NCBI GenBank assembly: GCA_050699975.1
Contig: JBOHGH010000002.1
Span: forward strand, 1 to 64,000
Length of the DNA stretch: 64,000 nucleotides
Source of the DNA: GCA-003244245 sp050699975
GTDB taxonomy: Bacteria > Actinomycetota > Actinomycetes > Mycobacteriales > Pseudonocardiaceae
Direction of reading: 5' to 3'
Position numbers and translations under genes: made by a program. The notes beneath the pieces were generated by a model. That model made no database searches. It saw only the letters and a program-made list of their open reading frames with translations, and was not told the origin of the DNA. Positions 25,015 through 33,661 of this stretch are shown here, piece after piece (positions within the stretch are counted from its first letter, which is position 1; the number at the start of each line of letters is the position of its first letter).

Positions 25015-26531
25015 GTCGTTCCCTCCAGCCGGGCGGCCTTGGCCGCTTCCAGTGCCTCGGCGACAGCCGCGAACTCATTGAGCGCGGCCTGCAGGTCATC
25101 GACGATCTCCTGTGCGATCACCTCAGGGGGCTGCAGGTTATCGCTGTCCTCCGCGTCCGGATCGCGTAGCCAGATGATGTCGAGATTGGCCTTGTCGCGG
25201 GCGACCAGCTCGTCGTAGTCGAACGCCTTGAAACGCTCGGTCTCGGCCCGCTCCCCGCGCGGTTTGCCGGGCTGGTAGCAGTCGATGAAGTCCTGCAAGT
25301 GCTCGCGGGCGAGCTTGCGCTGCCGGAGCGTGAAGTGCTGACCAGTGCGGAAGTCGTAGACCCATAATTTCGTTGTCCACGACTGGTCCAGCCGGGTGCG
25401 TTTTTTGTCGAAGAACAGCACATTCGCTTTGACTCCACCGGCGTAGAAGATGCCAGTGGGCAGCCGCAGCAGGGTGTGCACGTCGCACTCGTGGAGCAGC
25501 CGCCGCCGGATGGCCTCGCCAGCGCCGCCCTCGAAGAGCACGTTGTCCGGCAGGACCACCGCGGCGCGGCCACCGACTCTCAGCAAGCGGTAGATGTGCT
25601 GGACGAAGTTGAGTTGCTTGTTGCTCGTGGTCACCCAGAAGTCGTCGCGCTCATAGGAATCGTCATCGCGGGTGATGCGACCGAACTCGTCGACGGTGCT
25701 GAACCCGGATTTTCGGCCGAACGGCGGGTTCGCCAGCACCAGCGTTGCGCGATGCTCGATCTTCTCGGCGAGGGAGTCGTGCACCTCAATGAGTTCCGGA
25801 CCGTTTGCTCGTCCGATACCGTGGAGGAGCAGATTCATCTGCGCCAGCCGCGCGGTGTCCTCCACCAGTTCGACACCACGAATCCCGCCACCCGCTACGT
25901 GCTGTGCCTCCTCGGGGGACAGCGCCTCGTCCTTGCGGTCTTTGACGATGTGTTCGTACGCGGCAAGCAGAAAGCCGCCGGTGCCACAAGCCGGGTCGAT
26001 GATGGTGTCCTGCGCGGTCGGCTGCATGCACTCGACCATGGCCTGGATCAGGGCACGTGGAGTGAAGTACTGGCCAGCGCCGGACTTGACGTCCTCCGCG
26101 CCCTTCTCCAGCAGCGCCTCGTAAGCATCGCCCTTGATGTCGACCTTGGTGGCTGACCAGTTCTGCTTATCGATCAGATCGACGATCAACCGCTTGAGCG
26201 TAGCGGCATTGCGGATCTTGTTCTGGGCGTTGTAGAAGATCCGGCCCAGCGCACCCGACTTCCTGCCGAGCTGGTCGAGGATATTGTCGTAGACGTTCTT
26301 AAGATCCGCCGCGTCCGCGTCGAGCAGCGTCTGCCAACCGAGGTGCTCAGGCACGATCTCCTCGCGACCGCCCAACTTCCGCCCGGCCCGCTCATGGGCC
26401 ATCTTGAGGAACAGCAGCAGGGTGAGCTGATCGACATAATCGATCGTGGACACCCCATCATGCCGCAACACATGACAGTAGCTCCACAGCTTTTCGACGA
26501 GCTGACGTGCGTCGGGAGTTGCGGCAGTCAC
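25011..26531 (-). CDS. hsdM: Type I restriction-modification DNA methyltransferase subunit
   Basis: The 506-aa product has the HsdM N-terminal helical domain (LVEKLWSYCHVLRHDGVSTI) and the N6-adenine methyltransferase core: SAM-binding motif DPACGTGGFLLAAYE and catalytic NPPFGRKS, with GQYFTPRALIQAMVE before it. It methylates adenine within the site chosen by HsdS. GTG at 26531 overlaps the hsdS stop by 4 nt, and its own stop overlaps the GmrSD-like gene. Gene order is R-S-M-GmrSD, all on the minus strand and overlapping, so expression is tightly coupled. Confidence 0.95.
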   Translation of the reverse strand: MTAATPDARQLVEKLWSYCHVLRHDGVSTIDYVDQLTLLLFLKMAHERAGRKLGGREEIVPEHLGWQTLLDADAADLKNVYDNILDQLGRKSGALGRIFYNAQNKIRNAATLKRLIVDLIDKQNWSATKVDIKGDAYEALLEKGAEDVKSGAGQYFTPRALIQAMVECMQPTAQDTIIDPACGTGGFLLAAYEHIVKDRKDEALSPEEAQHVAGGGIRGVELVEDTARLAQMNLLLHGIGRANGPELIEVHDSLAEKIEHRATLVLANPPFGRKSGFSTVDEFGRITRDDDSYERDDFWVTTSNKQLNFVQHIYRLLRVGGRAAVVLPDNVLFEGGAGEAIRRRLLHECDVHTLLRLPTGIFYAGGVKANVLFFDKKRTRLDQSWTTKLWVYDFRTGQHFTLRQRKLAREHLQDFIDCYQPGKPRGERAETERFKAFDYDELVARDKANLDIIWLRDPDAEDSDNLQPPEVIAQEIVDDLQAALNEFAAVAEALEAAKAARLEGTT

Positions 26532-27283
26532 AGGTTGCTCTCCTGCTCTGGATCGCCATTCTTCGTGGTGTGTCGAGCACGGCTGAGTCTCGGCCGTGCC
26601 ACTCGCTCCATCTTGACTCTCTCTAGAAGCGCCGACGCCGCTTCGTCGTTCGGATCCTGCGGGAGCAAACCACCGGAGAATGCGTCCTCGAGAAGTGCTG
26701 AGCGTAAACGGTTCGCTCCTAGTTCGGCCGATCGGATGGTTGCGAGACCAAGATCAATAGTCGATAGATGTTCTTCAAGTGTTAAAATGACGCGACGTTG
26801 TTCGGCGAGTGGCGGAACCGGGATTATCCACTCTGCGAGCCGTCCGCTCCCAAGGTGGTGGATACCCACGCCGCGCGATCTTTCTGCAAAAGCACCTCGA
26901 AGTGCCTCGGCGCGGAGGAAGTACAGTAGGTAAGCTGGTTCAACCGCTCCGAAGCTCCGTACTCTGATCAAAGTGTTCTGTAAACAGCATCCCTCTATCT
27001 CGCCCCGCCATAGGGCGGGTTTTCCAACCTCGCCCGGCGAGCCCGACGCCTCGGATACGACGACGTCGCCATACTCGAGTCGGTATGTCTTTACTTCGTC
27101 GTCGGTGAAGTTCATCATCTTGACATCGTCGAGCCGTAGTCCATCCCATCCCACATTTGCGGCGCGCAGGTAGGGGCGCATCTGGTTGCCCGTGTGGTTC
27201 TTAGGAGATCGTTGTCGACCGAGCCGGACCTCCGCGACCTCGTCAAGTCGCGCCCATTCCCAGCCAGCCGGCAGGTCGGTCAT
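26528..27283 (-). CDS. hsdS: Half-length type I specificity subunit
   Basis: The 251-aa product has one target-recognition domain (PAGWEWARLDEVAEVRLGRQ to LGSGRLAEWIIPVP) followed by one conserved helix (PPLAEQRRVILTLEEHLSTI) and a short C-terminal tail. Typical HsdS has two such domains in 400-450 aa. A single-domain HsdS is expected to work as a dimer and to recognise a palindromic bipartite site. ATG at 27283 overlaps the hsdR stop by 4 nt. A frame running further upstream lies inside hsdR and is not protein-like. The tail (RARHTTKNGDPEQESNL) is intact, so this is not an obvious truncation. Confidence 0.9.
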   Translation of the reverse strand: MTDLPAGWEWARLDEVAEVRLGRQRSPKNHTGNQMRPYLRAANVGWDGLRLDDVKMMNFTDDEVKTYRLEYGDVVVSEASGSPGEVGKPALWRGEIEGCCLQNTLIRVRSFGAVEPAYLLYFLRAEALRGAFAERSRGVGIHHLGSGRLAEWIIPVPPLAEQRRVILTLEEHLSTIDLGLATIRSAELGANRLRSALLEDAFSGGLLPQDPNDEAASALLERVKMERVARPRLSRARHTTKNGDPEQESNL

Positions 27284-30200
27284 GCGGGGAGTTCTTTGTT
27301 CAGCTCGGTCAGCAGGGCGGCGGCGCGGCGCTCGTCGCCGAAGGCTTGGCAGAAGCCGTCGGCGCCGCCGTATTCCGTGAACGGCGGGTCGTCGAGAGTG
27401 TCTTCGGCGACGTGCAGGCGGCTGGCGATGACGGCGGCGATGCGGTCGATGAACCAGCGCTGATCCACCGTGAACCGGAGCCCGGCCTGCTCCTGGCGGG
27501 CCAGCCAGTTGGCCAGCCGCTCCTCGACGAGGCTGTGGTAGGGGTCCAGTTCTGAACGCAACCCGAGCTCGTAGCGCAGGATGCTGACCAGCTCGGGCAC
27601 GCCCTTGCGGCCGCCGTTGCCGCGGGCGATCCCGAGCTTGCGATACGCATCCCACAGCAGAGCGGGCGTCCACTGGTGCGGCGGCCGCTCGATCTGCCGC
27701 GCGAGGTCGGCCAGCCGCGCATACACCGTCCGAGGATCACGGCGGGGGTCGGAGAACGCTACTCGCAGCGCGGCAGTCAAGTCCCGATTCTCCTCAAGGT
27801 AAGCCCGCCAGTCCTCAACGGTCTGCCGCGCGCCGTCCCGATCCAGCGTGCGCGCCTCGACCGAGATCAACACGTCCTGGGTGTGCTCGTCGAACGGCAG
27901 ATCGTACTTGCGCCGGATACTGAGGATCCGGCCGCGGAACTCTGGATCGGCCAGTGGCGCCACCGCCTGGACCACCAAAGCATGCTGTGCCGCCGAGCCC
28001 CCGGCTACCCGGGCCTGTTCCTGGGCGTCGTCGTCGGTCGCCTCGGTCAGATCCCGGGCGATCTGATGCAGCGACCGACCGCCAGCGGCAGCCAGCTCAG
28101 CTCGCTCGGCCTCGGTGATCTGACCGTTCAAAACAGCCAACCGGGAAGACAGTGCCGCCGCCTCGTCAGTGGTGATGCTGTGGCTGGCCGCCTTAGCCAA
28201 CAGCTTCTGCAGGCTGACCTGCCGCTGGCTGGCCGGCGCCAGCGGCTTGGCTTCCACCAGCGGCGAGTCGGTCACCCCGACGGCGTCGACCAGCAGGAAC
28301 TTCGTCTTTCCCACAGCGTCTGGGGTGACGGTCTGGAACTCGTCGGCGTCGATGGTGCGTGCGCCGCGGCCCTTCATCTGCTCGAAGTAGGTCGCGCTGG
28401 ATACCCCGCGCAGGAAGAACACGCACTCCAGCGGGCGCACATCGGTTCCCGTCGCGATCATGTCGACGGTCACCGCGATTCGCGTCGACGCCTTGGTGCG
28501 GAAGTCCTTGAGCGCCTGCTCCGGGTCGTCCGACCGGTAGGTGATCTTCGTGCAGAACTCGTTGCCGCCGCCGAAGATCTCCCGGACCGCGAGGACGATC
28601 TCATCGGCGTGCAGGTCGGTCTTGGCGAAGATCAGGGTCTTGGGCACGTGCTCGCGCTGGGGGAAGTACTCCGGCCACCCTTCGGCGAACGCCTGGATCG
28701 CGGTACGGATCTGGCTGGGGTTCATCACCGCCCGGCCGATCTGCTCGCCGCTATAGTCCAGTGCGGTGTCGAGCTGCTCGTAGCGCTCCCGGCGGGTGTG
28801 CAGGTCCATGATCCGCACAGGGGTGTGCGCCGGGATGCTGCCGCCGTGCTCGCCGACCTGGGTGTGAATGCGCATGATCTCGAAGTCGACATTCACGCCG
28901 TCGGCGACCGCTGCGCGGTAGGTGTACTGCGACACCAGGTTCTCGTGGAAGAAACCGAAGGTCTGCGCGACGGGGGTGGCCGTCAACCCGACGATATGCG
29001 CGTCGAAGTACTCCAGCACCGCGCGCCATTTGCCGTAGATCGAGCGATGGCACTCGTCGACCACGATCAAGTCGAAAGTCTCCGGCGGGACCGCGGCGTT
29101 GTAGTCCAGCTCGACGGCCTCATCGATGTCATAGTCGTCGAACTCCGGATCCGCGTCCTCGGCAGGCAGCTCCTCGCCGCGCAGCATCGCGTACAGGCGT
29201 TGCACCGTGCTGATCACGATGCTCGCCGAGTCCAGCAACGTCGTGCTGGTCAACCGCTGCACGTTGTACAGCTCGGCGAACTTGCTGAAGTCGTCCGGAG
29301 TTTCGAACCGGGCGTACTCCGCCCTGGCCTGCTTACCGAGGTTGTTGCGATCCACCAGGAACAGCACCCGCCGGGCCCCGGCGTGCTTGAGCAGCCGGTA
29401 GGAGGCGTTGACCACGGCATAGGTCTTGCCCGCACCGGTGGCCATCTGGATCAGCGCGCGCGGGCGGTCGGCAGCCAGTGACTGCTCCAGACCGGTGATC
29501 GCCTCGATCTGGTTCGGGCGCAGGCCGTGGGTGATCAGCTCCGGCATCCGGCGCAGCCGGGCCCGCAGCGTCGGCGCCTGCGGGTACGCTTGCGCCTCCC
29601 GCATCCAGCGGGCGACCGTCGTGGGTTGGTGGAAGGCGAACACCCGCCGGCTGCGCGGGACCGGGTCCAGGCCGTTGGTGAACCGGGTCTCCACCCCGCT
29701 CGACTCGTACCGGAACGGCAGCGGCGTGCGCCAGGCGGCGAGCTGCTGCCCGGTCGTCAGCCCAGCCGCGTACCGGTCGGACTGCTGCTCCGCGCCGATC
29801 AGGCTGACGCCCTCCCGCTTGGCCTCGATCACACCGACGAGCCCGCCATCGACGTAGAGCAGGTAGTCCGCCCGGCCCCGGGCCATGCTGACTTCGCGGA
29901 CCGCGATCCCCGTCGCCACCTGCAGGTTCGTCGTGGCGACGTCCTGCACCACCCAGCCGGCTTGCGCCAGCATCCGGTCGATGACGCGGCGTACCTGCAC
30001 CTCCGACAGCGGCGGCCGGCTGGCGATCTGGGCCTGCTCGACCAGCGCGTCCCGGCGGGCCGCGTCGAGTCGAGGCGGGGCTTCGGCGCGTTGGGTCAGG
30101 TCGCGGCTGAGTTCCTCGACCCGGGTGGACAGCTCCGACACCAACTGGTGGAGATCGCCCTGGCCCCGGACTGCGGCGAGGATCTCGGCCTCGGCGGCGC

Positions 30201-30804
30201 GTCGGGCCTGCGCCTCGGCAGCGGCCAGCGATGCCTGTTCATCAAGCCGCAGCCGCATCTCGACCAACTCGGCGTGATAGGTACCCAACTGGCCGGTCAG
30301 CTCGGTCAATGCGACGGCGTCGGCCTGGTCGCGGGGCGTCGCGGCCGGACCGGGTGGCTGCGGTGGGACGAACGGCGGCGCTTCCCGGGATTGCGTCACC
30401 GTGCGGTGGAACCAGGCGCCGAGGTCGTAGCAGGTTCGCACCAGCCGCAGGGCATCGCGCTGCGCCGCGAAACCCTCGTGCGCGGCCTTGTTCCCGGTAT
30501 CGCGGACAGCGTCGAACCAGGAGTGCACCCGTTTGTTGATCACGCCCTGGTCCAGCAGCACCTTCAGCCGCTTGTGCTGCGTTCCCTGACCGGCCGGGAT
30601 CCGGATGCCGAAGGTGGTGACCAGCGCCGCCACCAGCTGCTCGCCGAACTGGCGGGCCTTGATCATTGACGTGTTGGGGTCGGTGAAGACCATTGACTCG
30701 GCCGCCGCGCCGTACCCGACCAGCACGGCTTCGTGGGCCAGCAGGAACCCGAAGTTCGGCGAGCGCTGCGCCAACTCCTCCAGCCGCGGATCGGCCGTCA
30801 CCAC
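27280..30804 (-). CDS. hsdR: Type I restriction endonuclease subunit R
   Basis: The 1174-aa product has an N-terminal DUF4145-like region (ARQFGEQLVAALVTTFGI, TGNKAAHEGF), a coiled coil rich in Ala/Glu/Arg (about 165-260), a PD-(D/E)XK nuclease core (ADYLLYVDG, then GVIEAKR; Asp313, Glu327, Lys329) and an SF2 translocase: Walker A ATGAGKT (455-461), DECH box (583-586), LTATP and the arginine-finger segment MKGRGART. It translocates DNA and cuts away from the recognition site. It is the first gene of the restriction operon, which begins with GTG at 30804 or 30801. Confidence 0.95.
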   Translation of the reverse strand: MVTADPRLEELAQRSPNFGFLLAHEAVLVGYGAAAESMVFTDPNTSMIKARQFGEQLVAALVTTFGIRIPAGQGTQHKRLKVLLDQGVINKRVHSWFDAVRDTGNKAAHEGFAAQRDALRLVRTCYDLGAWFHRTVTQSREAPPFVPPQPPGPAATPRDQADAVALTELTGQLGTYHAELVEMRLRLDEQASLAAAEAQARRAAEAEILAAVRGQGDLHQLVSELSTRVEELSRDLTQRAEAPPRLDAARRDALVEQAQIASRPPLSEVQVRRVIDRMLAQAGWVVQDVATTNLQVATGIAVREVSMARGRADYLLYVDGGLVGVIEAKREGVSLIGAEQQSDRYAAGLTTGQQLAAWRTPLPFRYESSGVETRFTNGLDPVPRSRRVFAFHQPTTVARWMREAQAYPQAPTLRARLRRMPELITHGLRPNQIEAITGLEQSLAADRPRALIQMATGAGKTYAVVNASYRLLKHAGARRVLFLVDRNNLGKQARAEYARFETPDDFSKFAELYNVQRLTSTTLLDSASIVISTVQRLYAMLRGEELPAEDADPEFDDYDIDEAVELDYNAAVPPETFDLIVVDECHRSIYGKWRAVLEYFDAHIVGLTATPVAQTFGFFHENLVSQYTYRAAVADGVNVDFEIMRIHTQVGEHGGSIPAHTPVRIMDLHTRRERYEQLDTALDYSGEQIGRAVMNPSQIRTAIQAFAEGWPEYFPQREHVPKTLIFAKTDLHADEIVLAVREIFGGGNEFCTKITYRSDDPEQALKDFRTKASTRIAVTVDMIATGTDVRPLECVFFLRGVSSATYFEQMKGRGARTIDADEFQTVTPDAVGKTKFLLVDAVGVTDSPLVEAKPLAPASQRQVSLQKLLAKAASHSITTDEAAALSSRLAVLNGQITEAERAELAAAGGRSLHQIARDLTEATDDDAQEQARVAGGSAAQHALVVQAVAPLADPEFRGRILSIRRKYDLPFDEHTQDVLISVEARTLDRDGARQTVEDWRAYLEENRDLTAALRVAFSDPRRDPRTVYARLADLARQIERPPHQWTPALLWDAYRKLGIARGNGGRKGVPELVSILRYELGLRSELDPYHSLVEERLANWLARQEQAGLRFTVDQRWFIDRIAAVIASRLHVAEDTLDDPPFTEYGGADGFCQAFGDERRAAALLTELNKELPA

Positions 30805-30960
30805 TCACCGTCCGTACCCGGCACGCGTGACGTTAACATCATGCAGCTCTCACGTATGGCACTCCGTTGCAGCACGGTCCTTTCTTCCTCTATCGCAGAG
30901 AGCGCGGTCCTCGTTGCCGAGGGCAGCCGTGTCGAGTGCCGCCGTGCGATGATTTCCTCC

Positions 30961-31350
30961 ATGAGCGCCCGCCGGCCCATTGCAGCCGCTGGGCTGGTCG
31001 TCCTGCTCACCAGCACCGGGGTACTGCACTTCGCGGCGCCTGAGTCGTTCGACGCCATCGTCCCTGAGCAACTGCCCGGCACCGCCCGCACCTGGACCCA
31101 CCTCTCCGGGGCCGCCGAGCTGGTGGTCGCGGCGCTGATCGCGATACCCCGCACCCGGCGGGTCGGTGGGCTGCTCGCCGCGCTGCTGTTCGTCGCGGTG
31201 TTCCCGGCCAACGTGAAGATGGCGATCGACTGGTCGGACCGGCCGGACTGGATGCGTGCGCTGGCCTACGTGCGGCTGCCACTGCAGATCCCCCTGGTGC
31301 TGTGGGCACTGCTCATCTACCGCCGCGCTACCACCAGACCTGCCCCGTAA
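30961..31350 (+). CDS. DoxX-like four-helix membrane protein
   Basis: The 129-aa product has four hydrophobic segments (AAAGLVVLLTSTGVLHF, AELVVAALIAIP, LLAALLFVAVFPANVKMAID, LQIPLVLWALLIYR). The segment HLSGAAELVVAA with PANVKMA is typical of the DoxX-like/MauE-type small membrane proteins of actinobacteria. Function is unknown; oxidative-stress or quinone-linked roles are proposed for the family. ATG 30961 has a weak -10-like GATGAT 7 nt upstream; an ATG four codons earlier is the alternative. It diverges from hsdR. Confidence 0.7.
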   Translation: MSARRPIAAAGLVVLLTSTGVLHFAAPESFDAIVPEQLPGTARTWTHLSGAAELVVAALIAIPRTRRVGGLLAALLFVAVFPANVKMAIDWSDRPDWMRALAYVRLPLQIPLVLWALLIYRRATTRPAP

Positions 31351-31352
31351 CC

Positions 31353-31418
31353 CCGCATTCAGCGGGCTCGGCGGGGTAACGGGTATGCCGATAACCCCGA
31401 TAAGCCTGCTGAATGCGG
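31353..31418. terminator. Long imperfect hairpin after the DoxX-like gene
   Basis: Arms 31353-31380 and 31391-31418 pair along most of their length. The left arm shares CGCATTCAGCGGGCTC with the perfect 27-bp hairpin after fadE5 (60456-60519), so both belong to one dispersed palindrome family used as terminators. From here to the next gene (31698), only a leader with a GGTCCC/GGGACC stem just before the start is visible. Confidence 0.7.
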
Positions 31419-31697
31419 GTCGACGCTCCGGTCGTGGCCGTTCGTCGTTGAGCGGCTCGACAGAACGGGCGCTGAGCGGGTCGGTCTCGACCGCTCGTCG
31501 CGCTGGTTGGCGCACCTGGCGCAAGCGACACGCCTGCCCGTTTGCAGGGTTTGCCGCAGCCGTGGCCTTACCGTTACTTTCCGTCGGTCGCAGATCACGA
31601 TCTGGCTGCAAGTCGGTGCCGTTCCCCGCGCCCCCGAGCTGGGATGGCTGCTATCCCGCCCACGCACCCAGGTCCCCGCCGTGAAAGGGACCCACAG

Positions 31698-32576
31698 TTG
31701 GCGCGTCACCGCTCCCCCCGCGGTCGTCGGCGGCATCCCGAGGTCGCCCCCACACCTGCCCCCACCCGCACGCCCACCCCTACCCCCGCATCCCGCGGTG
31801 CGCACCGCATACCTCGGCCAGGTCCGGCGCTGCGCGGTCGGGCGGTGACGGCCGCCGTGGCCGCTGGCGCCTTGGCCGTGGCCGGGCATTCGGTGCAGGC
31901 CGGCGTCGCAGTGGGCGCCGAGAAGACCGTTGATGTCGCACCGGCCGCACTGACCGGACTGACCGGCCCGTCGCTGGAACCGGAGATCCTGCAACTCGCA
32001 GCCACCAGTGATCGGCCCGTCGGAGTGCAGGCGTTGCGCCGCGCCGTCGAGAAGGCTGACCGGGCGGCGGCCTACCAGTACGCCGTAGAAAATCGTCTGG
32101 GCGAACCCTACAAAGCTGGCAACAGTCACAGCCTGGACGGCTGGATCGCCAAAGCGCTCGGGATGATGGGCCTGCCCCAGGCCCTCGCGAAGGGCGTCAA
32201 GACGATCATCGTGCACGAGTCCGGCGGGAACCCCGACGCGATCAACAACTGGGACAGCAACGCCGCGCGTGGCACCCCCTCGCAGGGCCTCATGCAGACC
32301 ATCCCGGCCACCTTCAAAGCCTGCGTGCTGCCCAGCCTGGCAGGCAGCTCGATCACCGACCCGGTGGCCAATATCACCGCCGGGATCCGCAGCATGATCG
32401 CCCACCACGGCATCGGCGCCGTGATGAACGGCGGACGGCGCGACGCCAGCGGCAACTACATCGGCTACGGCGGACACGGCTGCTCGTCTTATGACGTCGA
32501 CGAGTACGCCTCCCAGCTGCGCACCCTGTGGAAAGACGAGCCGGTGCCCGGGTCTTTAGCGGCAACGCCTGGTTGA
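31698..32576 (+). CDS. Secreted SLT-domain lytic transglycosylase
   Basis: The 292-aa product has a basic start and Pro/Thr-rich stretch, one hydrophobic segment (AVTAAVAAGALAVAGHSV) acting as signal or anchor, then a C-terminal SLT domain: TIIVHESGGNPDAINNWD with the catalytic Glu in HESGG, SQGLMQTIPATF, and IGYGGHGC. It would cleave the glycan strand of peptidoglycan. TTG at 31698 begins ARHRSPRGRRRHPEVAP, the usual start of these actinobacterial proteins; AAAGGGA lies upstream. A longer frame to 31542 covers the untranslated leader. It ends back-to-back with the truncated MerR gene. Confidence 0.8.
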   Translation: MARHRSPRGRRRHPEVAPTPAPTRTPTPTPASRGAHRIPRPGPALRGRAVTAAVAAGALAVAGHSVQAGVAVGAEKTVDVAPAALTGLTGPSLEPEILQLAATSDRPVGVQALRRAVEKADRAAAYQYAVENRLGEPYKAGNSHSLDGWIAKALGMMGLPQALAKGVKTIIVHESGGNPDAINNWDSNAARGTPSQGLMQTIPATFKACVLPSLAGSSITDPVANITAGIRSMIAHHGIGAVMNGGRRDASGNYIGYGGHGCSSYDVDEYASQLRTLWKDEPVPGSLAATPG

Positions 32577-32786
32577 TCAGCTGCCGATCACCTCCAGCGG
32601 CAGCCCCAGCTCGCGCAGTGCCACGATCCGGACGTCTTGGTCGCCGTACAGCCGGTGCCCCGACGGCGTGCGCGCCGATGGGCACAGCAGCCCGACCTGG
32701 TCGTAGTGGTGCAGCGTCCGCACGGTCAATCCGGTCAGCCGGGCAAGCTGCCCCACCTTCCAGGTCGGCCCGTCGACGTCGGCCAT
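32577..32786 (-). pseudogene. MerR-family regulator reduced to its DNA-binding domain
   Basis: The 69 residues consist of the MerR HTH-wing only (WKVGQLARLTGLTVRTLHHY, then PSGHRLYGDQDVRIVALREL) and stop at LPLEVIGS, where relatives continue into a dimerisation helix and effector domain. The stop codon abuts the stop of the lytic transglycosylase gene (TGATCA shared), so the 3' part was probably lost by a rearrangement there. A MerR-type promoter with a 19-bp spacer is intact upstream. A functional HTH-only protein is possible, but without the dimer helix it is unlikely. Confidence 0.7.
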
Positions 32787-32834
32787 CGCGTCCTCACTTC
32801 TCCTCGTGCCCCGCCGGTCGCGGTAGCACAACGG

Positions 32835-32865
32835 ACGCTAAGTCCTCACGTACCGTCAGGTTCAA
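32835..32865 (-). promoter_or_regulatory. MerR-type promoter with 19-bp spacer
   Basis: On the minus strand, -35 TTGAAC (32865-32860) and -10 TAGCGT (32840-32835) are separated by 19 nt. The spacer holds CCTGACG and CGTGAGG as an imperfect inverted repeat. The overlong spacer with a central dyad is the hallmark of MerR/TipA-regulated promoters. Confidence 0.75.
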
Positions 32866-32933
32866 GTCCGGATGGGAAGGTTGTCGGGGTGATTCATGTT
32901 GCTGCCTAGGGGCGACGATGACAGGAGGACGCC

Positions 32934-33659
32934 GTGGCAGCGGAGCAGATCCAGGTGCAGCGGGTTCTGATGGTGGCGGCACATCCCGACGATGTGGACT
33001 TCGGATCCGCCGGCACGGTCGCGACCTGGACCGACGCGGGCCTCGAGGTGTTCTACTGCATCGTGACCGACGGGGACGCCGGTGGTTTCGATCGCGACGT
33101 GCCCCGCTCGGCGATCGGCGGCATCCGGCAGGACGAGCAGCGTAAGGCAGCCGCCGCACTGGGCGTCACTGACGTCGAGTTCCTCGGCTACCCCGACGGC
33201 AGGCTGATGGTGAGCCTCGAACTGCGGCGCGACCTCGCCCGCGTCATCCGCCGGACCCGCCCAGACCGGGTGGTGATCCCGTCCCCGCAACGCGACCTGC
33301 GCAGCCTCTACGGCAGCCACCCCGACCACCAAGCTGCCGGCGAAGCCGCGCTGTGCGCGGTCTATCCCGACGCCCGCAACCCGTTCGCGCATCCCGAACT
33401 GCTCGCCGAGGAGGGCCTGGAAGCCCACACCGTTTCCGAGGTCTGGGTAGTCAGCGCCAACGACCGGGCCGACCACTATGTCGACATCACTGACACCTTC
33501 GATCGCAAGATCGCCGCGCTGCGAGCGCACGCCAGCCAGACCGCGCACATGACAGGCCTCGAGGAGCGGATGCGCGCCTGGGGAACTATGCAGGCTCAGG
33601 CCGCTGGGCTGGCGGAGGGTCGGCTAGCGGAGGGCTACCTCGTGCTCAATACCCGCTGA
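32934..33659 (+). CDS. PIG-L-family deacetylase (MshB/Mca-like)
   Basis: The 241-aa product has the zinc-binding N-terminus VLMVAAHPDDVDFGSAGTVA (AHPDD motif), the third ligand in GSHPDHQAAGEA and an intervening EFLGYPDGRL. The family removes acetyl groups from N-acetylglucosamine-type substrates, including mycothiol precursors and mycothiol conjugates in actinomycetes. This one is shorter than MshB (about 300 aa), so a conjugate- or metabolite-specific role is equally possible. A perfect AGGAGG ribosome site lies 5 nt before the GTG. Confidence 0.85.
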   Translation: MAAEQIQVQRVLMVAAHPDDVDFGSAGTVATWTDAGLEVFYCIVTDGDAGGFDRDVPRSAIGGIRQDEQRKAAAALGVTDVEFLGYPDGRLMVSLELRRDLARVIRRTRPDRVVIPSPQRDLRSLYGSHPDHQAAGEAALCAVYPDARNPFAHPELLAEEGLEAHTVSEVWVVSANDRADHYVDITDTFDRKIAALRAHASQTAHMTGLEERMRAWGTMQAQAAGLAEGRLAEGYLVLNTR

Positions 33660-33661
33660 CG

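Noticed and set aside
27676..29481. A 601-codon open frame antisense to hsdR
   Set aside because: It is a GC-driven shadow of hsdR, with no protein-like segments or ribosome site.
31500..31697. A c-di-AMP (ydaO-type) riboswitch in the leader of the lytic transglycosylase gene
   Set aside because: Such leaders are common before cell-wall hydrolase genes in actinobacteria, but the conserved internal sequences I would expect are not present. Only a GGTCCC/GGGACC stem is visible. A covariance-model search would decide.
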